From positions 35,892,254 through 35,956,253 of the forward strand of contig OZ025260.1 of the NCBI GenBank assembly GCA_964019135.1: a stretch of DNA of 64,000 nucleotides, in the 5' to 3' direction. The notes below the pieces were generated by a model. That model was not told where the DNA came from, searched no databases, and saw nothing but the letters and a program-made list of their open reading frames with translations. Below are positions 55,275-64,000 of the stretch, one piece after another; the stretch's first letter is position 1; the number at the start of each line of letters is the position of its first letter. Position numbers and translations under genes: made by a program. Source of the DNA: Arenicola marina. Its lineage: Eukaryota; Annelida; Polychaeta; Arenicolidae.

Positions 55275-57903
55275 TTATGACGAAAATTCGTCATATGTCA
55301 GTTGGTCGTGTTGTTATGTCTGTTTCACTAAAAAACGGGAAGTCGTCTTGTGACCTAACGGCGGCATACATCGGTTCGCAGTCTTCAGTATCTACTAGCT
55401 AGGCTATAGGGCTACACCATACTCGTCACCCAGATGAAAAGGTCAAAGGTCAAGGTCACAGCGATTTTTTGAAAAAATAACTAAAAACGCTTATATCTCC
55501 GTTAATATTGACGCTACAGATCTCTGGTCAGTTTCAAGATATGCTAGCATTCAAGGTGCAATTTTCGGGTATTGTTCACCTTTTGATGCGTAATACTCGT
55601 TTTCGAGTAAAATGAGGTAATAAGTTTTGCGGAAAACGCACTAAATGACCTCTGTCAGTTTTCTCGCTTTTGGGCACATTTGCCATCAAGCTATCGCTAT
55701 GATGTTCTAATATGCTATAGAAATATGAATTGAGATGAGTTGTGTCGAATCTTAGAGTTCTCTGATGCGTCACGTGACGTCACGATGACGGCACTTTTGG
55801 TACTTAAAAAAATCGTCAAAAATCAGAAAAAAATCCTAAAAATAAGAAAGTAGCATCATATTGTAGGGAACGTAGTTCCTCGTATAGCTTAAAGCTAAAA
55901 ACAATATGTTCCTATCTTACTTCCGGTTCCAGGGCCGACGGCATTTCTCTATGGGACTTCCCACGTTAAAGCGCTGTATCTTCAGGCTAGGAAAACTGTT
56001 TTGTCGTGTATTTCACAAGTGCCTCCATCAAGGCACACTGGGATTTTTTCCTTAGTTAAACATGATATATAGTAGCCTCAGTGCTTACCGCATGCGATTG
56101 GATCAAATAGTGACGATTTTTTTGAAATTTGGTCAATGGTGAAAGATACGGCCTTTTGGTGTTAGCAGTGGCTCCCACAGGCGTCCTATTCAAGCCATCA
56201 CTCAATGTTTGCAGCTGTGGATGGATAATACTAAGCTGAGTCATAATCTATCCACATGGTTCCATAGTCATATTAGTTTTCGGTATATAGTCAAAATCGT
56301 TTAACATGAGATCCTATGGGGAAAAATGAACTTGAGTGAATATGACCTACTTCCGCTCAAGCTATTTCAGTCTCCTTCACCACACTGTGAGGTAATATCA
56401 CCTTAAAGCAAGTTATAAGAAAAACACGGCGATCTTTGTATTAATTTTTGTTTCCATGGCAACGAAGCCACTGGCCTAATGATAAACATACAGATTCTTG
56501 CTATTAAAAGAAAAATCGTGAAAAATCAGATAAAAATGCTAAAATTGCAAACTTTTCGCCAACTAGTTGCCAATAAGCATCTATAGATCACTTGAATGTT
56601 GCGCAGTTATGGCGCTAGAGCGCTTCAAAGTGGGACGACACCTTTGCGGGGCCACCAATGATGAGTGAATGGAGATTGTGTTCATCTTGAAAAAAACGTC
56701 AAAATTAGGAAAAACATGCCAGAGCTGTGATCTTTACGCCAAATGGTAGGGACCATTGATCTTCAGAGAACTAGTAAAAGAAATAAATGAGTTGCTATAT
56801 CACTTCGCCTGCAGTGTTCTTTGTTCTTGACCTAGGTCTCCGTGTCTCCGCAATGATGAACTAATGCAACTTTTGGTCATTTCGTCAAGCCATAGCTGAA
56901 GGACTATTCTTTCTATCGCCTAGCTCTTTAATCGAATAAGTTGTGGCAGTAAACCTTGGCGTATTGCCACTTGGACGTTGTCGTGCGTCACGTCATAACG
57001 TCACTATGACGTCATGACCTCACAGTTCTTACGTAAGCTATTACTCAGCTATTATAAGGTATGGCGACCTTCGGGTCGCTTGACGTTGCAGGTCGTGTTC
57101 AGGGACAGTTTGTGCCGTGTGTAACTCTTTTAGCGCAGGGGATAAGTATGCGTCAAAAATGACGTCATAGCTAACGTGCTCCTACGAAATATTTGGTTTG
57201 CTTTATTTTCAGCCACTTTGGCAATAGCTGTCACAACCCGAGTTGATAAGTAGGCATATTAAAAAAATAAAAGCCATCTTGAGCATTTTTGCGAACGTCA
57301 AATGACGTCATGTCACGTCACGATGAGGTATTATTAGATAAAACGTTAAATTCGTAGCTACATTCATAATGAGTCAAGCAATCGCTCTTGAGAACAAAAT
57401 TTCATGTTCACTTAAACACGTCGTCTTCAGAGACACCTTATGGCGAGGAGGCTAAGTGTGCGTCAACGTCATAGCTTACGTGCTCCTATGAAAGTTTGGG
57501 CCTGCTTGATGTTCAGGTAATTTGGCAATAGCTACCATCACCCATAAGTTCATGAGTTCACCCATGATTTCGTAAGTAGATATATTTAACAAAATAGAAG
57601 CCATCGTGAATATTGTCGTTATCGTCAAATAAAGTTCGTGAAGTCACGAAGACATAATAAATAAAAGGTAGGAAAGTACCGTTAATATTGCTTCAAGGGA
57701 AGCGCTTTTGGCTTCAAACTGGATGTCCATTTAAGCTCCGCCTACAGTGCCACACTGCCTGTCGAAGGCAGCATTTAGCCCAAATTGCCCCTATAAGGCT
57801 CTTTAGCGGACATTGGCCCTGACGACTCGTAACGTCGCCATTAATACAGCTTCCAAATTTACTTATGGATTTTCGTCCTCGACCTATGGTCGAATATCTC
57901 TTG
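55275..57903 (+). repeat. Long non-coding repeat, right unit 2
   Basis: About 2.63 kb, head-to-tail with unit 1. Starts with a shortened palindrome (gacgaaaattcgtc) and ends with the same 480-base alternative end as unit 1. Near its end, the block at about 57150-57345 (gcgtcaaaaatgacgtcata ... gccatcttgagc) is repeated in diverged form at about 57459-57670, showing an old internal duplication. Non-coding. Confidence 0.85.
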
Positions 57904-57962
57904 TTATGACGAAAATTGAAATTTTCAATTTTCGGCATATGTCGGTTGGTCGTGCTTGTTTG
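57904..57962 (+). repeat. Extra 59-base copy of the repeat terminus
   Basis: ttatgacgaaaattgaaatt and the following bases to 57962 are repeated immediately from 57963 with one change (gtgcttg against gtgtttg). It is a partial terminus directly abutting a full unit. Confidence 0.9.
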
Positions 57963-60344
57963 TTATGACGAAAATTGAAATTTTCAATTTTCGGCATATG
58001 TCGGTTGGTCGTGTTTGTTTGTTTGTTTGTAATGTGTAAGTATGTCTGTTTCACTCGAAAATTACAAGTCTCATTGCGTCCTTACGGATCCACATATCGG
58101 TTTGCAATTGTTATTGCCTAATAGCAACGCAATAGGGCTACAACACATTCGTCACGCAGGTCAAAAGGTCAAAGGTCAAAGGTCAAGGTCACAGCGATTT
58201 TTTTAAATTTTTTTACTAAAAACACTTATATCTTCGTTAATACTAAAGCTAGAAATCTCCGGTTAGTTTCAAAATGTGCTACTCCTCAAGTCGCAGCTAT
58301 CGTGTATTGTTCACTTTTTGATGCGTAATACTCATTTTCGAGGAAAACGAGGTCATAGGTTTTGCGGAAAATGCACTAAATGACCTCTGTCAGTTTTTTC
58401 GCTTTTTGGTACATTTGCCATCAAGCTATCGCTATGATGTTCAAATATGTCATAGAAATATGAATTGAGATGAGTTGTGTTGAATTTTAGAGATTCCTGA
58501 TACGTCACGTGACGTCACGATGACGTCACTTTCGGTACTTACAAAAAATCATCAAAAATCTAAAAAAAATCACAAAAATGCCAGAGTAGCATTATATTGT
58601 AGGAAAAGTAGTTCATCGTATAGCTACAAACTAAAAACAATACGTTCCTATCTTACTTCTGGTTCCAGGGCCGGGGGAATTTCTCTATGGGACATCCCAT
58701 GTTAAAAAGGCGGTATCTTTAGGCTGGGAAAAAATGTTTTGTCGCGTATGTCGCAAATGCCTCCAGCAAACAACACCGGGATTTTTGTCTTAGTTAAACA
58801 TGATACCTAGTAGCAACAGTGCTTATCATATGCAATTGGAGAGAAAAGTGACGTCACAGGATTTTTTTGAAATTTTGTCAATGGTGAAAGATATGGCTTT
58901 TTGGCAGTAGCAGCGGCTCCCACGGGCGTCCTATTCAAGCCATCGCTCAATGCTTGCAGCTGTGGTTGGATAATACTAAGCTAAGTCATAATCTGTGAAC
59001 ATTATGACATAGCATTATTACTTTTCGGTATATAGTCGAAATCGTTTAACATGGGATCCTATGGGGAAAAATGAACTTGGTCGAATATGACCTACTTTCG
59101 TTCAAAAATTTTCAGTCTCCTTCACCACACAGTGAGGTACTATCATCACAAAGCAAGCTATAAGAAAAACACGGCGATCTCAATATTACTTTTTGTTTCC
59201 ATGGCAACGAAGCCACTGGCCTAATGATAAACATATAGATTCTGGCCATTTAAAGAAAAATCGTCTGAAATCAGATACAAATGCTAAAATTGCAATCTTT
59301 TCGTCAACTCGTTGCCAATAAGCATCTTCAGATCACTTAGTGCTTCAATTAGGCGGAGGTTGGGTCGTTATGGCGTTAGAGCGCTCCGAAGTGGGACGGC
59401 ACCTTCGCGGGGTCGCCAATGATGAGTGAATGGAGATTGTGTCAATATTGAAAAAATCGTCAAAAATCAGAAAAACAAGCTAGAGCTGTGATATTTGCGT
59501 CAAATGGTAGGGAACATTGATGGTCAGAAAAATAGTAAAAGAAACAAATTAGTTGGTATATCACTTCGCTTACAGTGTTCTTTGTTCTTGTCGTCGGTCT
59601 CCGTGTTTCCGCAATGATAAGCTAATGCAATTTTTGACCATTTCGCCAAGCCATAGCTGAAGGACTAATCTTTCTATCGCCTAGCTCTTTAATCGAATAA
59701 GTTGTGGCAGTAAAGCTTGGCATATTGCCGCTTGGACGTTGTCGTGCGTCATGTCATAACGTCACCATGACGTCATGACGTCACATATCTTACGTAGGCT
59801 ATTACTCAGCTATTACAAGGTATGGCGACTTTCGGGTTGCTTGACGTTGCATGTCGTGTTCAGGGACAGTTTTTTGCCGTGTGTAACTTTTTTGGTGCAG
59901 GGGATAAGTATGCGTCAAAAATGACGTCATAGCTAACGTGCTCCTACGACATGTTGGATTTGCTTCATTTTCAGCCACTTTGGCAATAGCTGTCATAGCC
60001 CGAGTTGATACGTAGGTATAGTAAAGAAATAGAAGCCATCTTAAGCATTTTCGCAATCGTCAAATGACGTCATGTCGCGTCACGATGACGTATTATTAGA
60101 TAAAAAGTAAAATTCGTAGCGCCATTCATAATGAGTCAAGCAATCGCTGTTGAGAACAAAATTTCATGTTAACTTAAACTCTAATATGGCATTAAATTGG
60201 CGGGCGGAAGATGCGTTACACGACGCGATCCTCACGTCACCGGCACAAAGAACGGTTTTACGTGTAATTCCGTTAATATCGGTTAATTGCTCATTGCACA
60301 TTGCTGAAAATAGAGCCTGCGGTGCGCACGTTGTCGGATGAATG

Positions 60345-60840
60345 CGCTATTTGGCTCAAATTTCCCGTTATGCGCGCTGTTTATCCCGAATTGTCCCCGT
60401 ATAGGCGCTGTTTATCCAACATTGCCCCCCATATATGCGCTGTTCAGCTCAAATCGCCGGGTATATTCGCTATTTAGCCCAAATTGCCCGTTATACGCGC
60501 TGTTTAACCCAAATTGCCCGTTAGATGCCCAGTGTACCTCAAATTCCCTGTTATACTTGCTATTTAGCCCAAATTGCCCGTTATGTCCGATATTTAGCTC
60601 AAATTGATCGCCGAAAGCTCTAATTTTCGAACTAAAAGCTCCATTTTGCCAACAGAAAGCGTTATTTTGTCAACAGAAAGCTCTATTTTGCCAACAGAAA
60701 GCTCCATTTTGCCAACAGAAAGCGCTATTTTGCCAACAGAAAGCTCTATTTTGCACACAGAAAGCTCCATTTTGCAAACAGAAATTTCCATTTTACCAAC
60801 AGAAAGCTCTATTCTATTTTGTCAACAGAAAGCTCTATTG
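60345..60840. repeat. Nested minisatellites of right unit 3
   Basis: About eight 30-base units (core cgctgtttaacccaaattgc) followed by about eleven 21-base units (core ccaacagaaagctctatttt). The 21-base period is a multiple of three and gives an open Pro-Thr-Glu-Ser-Ser-Ile-Leu frame that is a repeat artefact. Confidence 0.9.
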
Positions 60841-61074
60841 GGCATAAGTTGCTCTCCAAAGCCGCCAACTATGCTGAATTGCTCTCTGAAGGCTATATTT
60901 GGCCCGCTGAAAGCTCCATATATTTACCTCAAACTATGCCTTAAAAGCTCTATTTGGGCCAAATTGTATGTGTAATGGCCTACTTAGCCAAATTTACTCA
61001 CTAAAACTCTATTTTGCCCGCTGAAACCTTTATTTGACTCAAATTGTCAACTGAATGCACTAATTGACCCCTGA

Positions 61075-61175
61075 TATCCCAATTTGACCCCTCAGATCCA
61101 GATTTGACCTCTGAGATCCAGATTTGACCTCTGAGACCCAGATTTGACCCCTCAAATCCAGATTTCTCTTTTGAG
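61075..61175. repeat. Short stretch of the 20-bp satellite, inverted
   Basis: Four to five units of agatttgacctctgagatcc, the reverse complement of the satellite at 28.0-30.4 kb, at the outer end of unit 3. The array here has about 5 units against more than 100 on the left. Confidence 0.9.
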
Positions 61176-62524
61176 ATCCACTAGTGTCCATACGGTGAGA
61201 CGGCTACAATATCCATCAAATGCTTACCATGTGCATGAAAGCAATGAGGGATACAATGTTACATATTTATTATCATAAACAAATATTATACATACATACA
61301 TAACATACATAAGGCCTACGACGGCATTTCTCTATGGGAATTCCCATGTTAAAGCCGTTCATCGTGCTCGCTCTTATGCTCGGACAAATGTGTTGTCGCG
61401 TACTTCACATGACTGTCCCTTAGTCAAATAGTACCAGGATTTGTCCTTTGGTTAAAGATGGTGACCTATAGCCACAGTGCTTAACAAAATGACGCCCTGA
61501 AGCCGAATCATCGTTTTGATTTAAATTTTGATCAGAAAAACGAAAAAAAAAAAATGGCATGCACCTAGTCGGGATTGAACGCGCGACCTTTGGTTTCGAA
61601 GTCCAACGCTATACCCACTCAGCCAGCCAGACAGCGTTAACGTTGGAGCGTCGCATGTGATGTCCAAAGGCCGGGTCGCGCAGTTTCGGGCGTTGACAAT
61701 ATTCGTAAAAGTATAGCTTTTAAAATGTAGTTTTCCCCGCAATATCCTGATATCGGCCTTCCATAAGGTCTACCGCATCACCCCACGCTTCCGCCTCAAT
61801 CTTTATATCGACTCAAACCCCAACGAAACATGTTCACGACGATGCTTCGACGTGTGGTGGCAAGTGTTAATGCTTCAAACCCAGCTCTAAACGAACCCGT
61901 CATTAGGTAATTAGGCAATGAAAATGGAACTATCTGAGGCTATATAGCATTACTACGCGCTAATTAGGTACTATAGCAGGCCATATGCACCTTTGCATAT
62001 CAAAAATTCAAAATCACCAGCCTGTCACTTTTAGTACTTACAAAAAACGGAAAAACAATCATAAAAATACGGGAGTAGCGTCATTTTGTGGGGAAAGTGG
62101 TTCCTCGTATAGCTGCAAAGTAACAACGATACTTTTCTTATCTTACTTCCGGTTCCAGGGCCGACGGCATTTCTCTATGAGATTTTTGTGGCGTTTCGAC
62201 GTTCAAAGGGCCATAACTCGGTTAATATTTGAGCTAGGGAACCCAAATTTGGCATGAAGCGAGAGAGAGATGGCGGTTTGACCAGCGAAAATCGCGATAG
62301 AATTGCTCTAGGACGCTTAGTTTGGCCGCTAGAGCGCTCGCAAGAGTTGTACCCCCCCTTTGCTGAGGCTCCCATTATGAGCGGACGGCGATATCGACCG
62401 GCACTCCTTACTCGTCGATGGCCGCCGTTCGCTTAATAGCGACGCTAGAGAGTCGGGACTGGTCGCAAAAGACACGCTCTTTGACCCAAAGTCGATTTTC
62501 GTCATCATCAGTGTCCTCACTGAC
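61176..62524. other. Spacer with diverged relatives of the long repeat
   Basis: 61311-61500 matches, with many changes, the gacggcatttctctatggga ... cagtgcttaac part of the units. 61975-62520 matches another part (cttacttccggttccagggc at 62144, then a gagcgctcg block) and ends near cgattttcgtcat. These pieces are much older than units 1-4. No gene is seen apart from the tRNA-like sequence between them. Confidence 0.55.
61548..61640 (-). ncRNA. tRNA-like sequence, degenerate (SINE head or pseudogene)
   Basis: The minus strand has an A box (tggctgagtggg), an anticodon-arm-like ttggacttcgaaaccaa (TCG in the anticodon position, as for Arg) and a B box (gttcaatcc) at tRNA spacing. It is followed within 15 bases by a run of 12 T that could end Pol III transcription. 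The acceptor-stem halves do not pair, the T stem is poor and one anticodon-stem pair is mismatched, so a working tRNA is unlikely. Confidence 0.55.
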
Positions 62525-64000
62525 TTCTTGTCTGTTTCTATATATGTATGTCTGTTTCACGCAAAAACGGGAAGTCTTCTTATGGCCTAACAACTGCATG
62601 CATCGGTTTGCAGTCTTCAGTACATTATAGCTACGGAGTAGGGCTAGAACGTACTCGTCACCCAGGTCAAAAGGTCAAAGGTCAAGGTCACAGCGATTTT
62701 GTGAAAAAAAAACTAAGAATGCATATATCTCCGTTAATATTAAAGCTAGAGATTCCGGGTGAGTTGTAAAATGTGCTACACCTTAAGGCGCAGTTTTCGG
62801 GTATTGTTCACTTTTTGATGCGTAATAGTCATTTCGAGTAAAATGAGGTCGTACGTTTTGCGGAAAACGCACTAAATGACCTTTGTCAGTTTTCTCGCTT
62901 TTGAGCACATTTGCCATCAAGCTATCGCTATGATGTTCTAATATGCCATAGAAATATAAATTGAGATGAGTTGTGTCGAATCTTAGAGTTCTCCGATGGG
63001 TCACGTGACGTCACGATGACGTCACTTTTAGTACTTAAAAAAATCGTCAAAAATCAGGAAAAAATCCCCAAAATAAGTGAGTAGCATTATATTGTAGGAA
63101 ACGTAGTTCCTCGTATAGCTGCAAACTAAAAACAATATGTTCCTATCTTACTTCCGGTTCCAGGGCCGACGGCAGTTCTCTATGGGACTTCCCATGTTAA
63201 AGCGCTGTATCTTTAGGCTGGGAAAAATGTTTTGTCGTGTATTTCACAAGTGCCTCCATCAAGCGACACCGGCGTTTTTTTCTTAGTTAAACATGATACA
63301 TAGTAGCCTCAGTGCTTATCGCATGCGATTGGAGCAAATAGTGACGTCACAGGATTTTTTTGAAATTTGGCCAATGGTGAAAGATACGGCTTTTGGGTGT
63401 TAGCAGAGGCTCCCACGGGTGTCCTATTCAAGTCATCACTCAATGCTTGCAGATGTGGATGGATAATACTAAGCTGAGTCATAATCTGTCCACATGGTTC
63501 CATATCCACATTACTTTTCGGAATATAGTCGAAATCGTTTAACATGGGATCCTATGGGGAAAAATGAACTTGATCGAATATGACTTACTTCCACTCAAGC
63601 TTTTTCAGTCTCCTTCGCCACACAGTGAGGTAATATCACCTGTAAGCAAATTATAAGAAAAACACGGCGATATCTGTATTACTTTTTGTTTCCATGGCAA
63701 CGAAGCCACTGGCCTAATGATAAACATACAGATTCTTGCCAATAAAAGAAAAATCGTCAAAAATCAGATAAAAATGCTAAAATTGCATTCTTTTCGCCCA
63801 CTAGTTGCCAATAAGCATCTACAGATCACTTAATGCTTCAATCAGGCGGATGTTGCTCAGTTATGGCGCTAGAGTGCTTCAAAGTGGGACGACACCTTTG
63901 CGGGGACACCAATGATGAGTGAATGGAGATTGTGTCCATCTTAAAAACAACGTCAAAATTAAGAAAAACATGCCAGAGCTGGGATCTTTACGCCAAATGG
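62525..64000 (+). repeat. Long non-coding repeat, right unit 4 (runs off the edge)
   Basis: From ttctatatatgtatgtctgt onward it matches units 1-3 in order (landmark ccggttccagggccgac at 63154) and continues to the last base, corresponding to roughly the first 55% of a unit. The palindromic start is replaced by a diverged cgattttcgtcatcatcagt near 62490. It is in the same orientation as units 1-3. Confidence 0.85.

Larger units (their letters stand above)
57963..61175 (+). repeat. Long non-coding repeat, right unit 3 (complete form)
   Basis: Starts at the palindrome, has about 2.3 kb of non-coding DNA with seven TGACGTCA octamers (58510, 58521, 58849, 59768, 59776, 59922, 60065), then departs from units 1 and 2 after ttcatgttaacttaaac (about 60175). 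From there it follows the left arm: the ggcgggcggaagatgcg region, a 30-bp minisatellite (about 60345-60600), a 21-bp minisatellite (about 60600-60840, core ccaacagaaagctctatttt), a transition and about 100 bases of the 20-bp satellite. It is the reverse complement of 28.0-33.4 kb in layout. Confidence 0.88.

Noticed and set aside
60604-60975. 123-codon frame with Pro-Thr-Glu-Ser-Ser-Ile-Leu repeats
   Set aside because: It is the translation of the 21-bp minisatellite of unit 3; the same array in the left arm is frame-disrupted and diverged.
28000-61175. A single complete 33-kb transposon with the satellites as its terminal repeats
   Set aside because: The inverted layout is real, but the right side has extra units in tandem plus a fourth unit outside, I see no target duplication, and no transposase-like frame lies between the arms. 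I keep it as a possibility under findings, not as a called element.
61548-61640. Functional tRNA-Arg(TCG) gene
   Set aside because: The A box, B box and a T run are present, but the acceptor stem does not pair and the T and anticodon stems are imperfect. It is reported only as tRNA-like.

Overview
This is a window of animal nuclear DNA, most likely from a marine invertebrate. The evidence is a poly-C2H2 zinc-finger gene with a spliced 5' leader, a signal-peptide/mucin-like/single-pass membrane protein gene, non-LTR retrotransposon pieces, a tRNA-derived SINE, several short inverted-repeat elements and very large minisatellites. A non-vertebrate deuterostome such as a lancelet or hemichordate would fit, but the sequence does not settle the species. 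Nothing looks bacterial.

Layout. 1-4.2 kb: AT-rich DNA with a 24-bp minisatellite (2121-2650) and a 28-bp minisatellite (3511-3840). 4.4-6.0 kb: a weak gene-like pair of signals (start codon plus splice donor; acceptor, short terminal exon and polyA signal) around a foldback element with perfect 71-bp arms. 7.5-9.9 kb: mobile-element debris (a TTAA-flanked MITE, a GGGCGGATC-ended element, two LINE fragments and a fossil Ty3/gypsy scrap). 12.6-15.2 kb: the zinc-finger gene on the + strand, 870 residues with 11 fingers. 20.1-22.1 kb: a membrane protein gene on the - strand, 664 residues. 22.7-27.9 kb: no gene seen.

From 28 kb on, the window is almost entirely repeat. A long non-coding repeat lies in one orientation at about 28.0-33.4 kb and in the opposite orientation, as a tandem series, from 49.95 kb to the right edge. 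Each complete copy runs from a palindromic end (ATGACGAAAATTG...) through about 2.3 kb rich in the octamer TGACGTCA, then a 30-bp minisatellite, a 21-bp minisatellite and finally a 20-bp satellite. In the left copy that satellite has grown to about 2.4 kb with a 943-bp higher-order repeat. Between the arms lie a 1.5-kb inverted-repeat transposon holding a nested MITE (33.8-35.4 kb) and a 7.7-kb, 31-bp minisatellite (37.19-44.90 kb) interrupted by a SINE with a 15-bp target duplication. A 5'-truncated LINE with an open reverse transcriptase frame sits inside the first right-hand repeat unit (52.02-53.46 kb).

Only two genes are well supported, and they do not form an operon or an obvious pathway: one encodes a probable nuclear DNA-binding protein and the other a cell-surface protein. 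The most unusual content is the non-coding repeat with nested minisatellites and its inverted and tandem arrangement.
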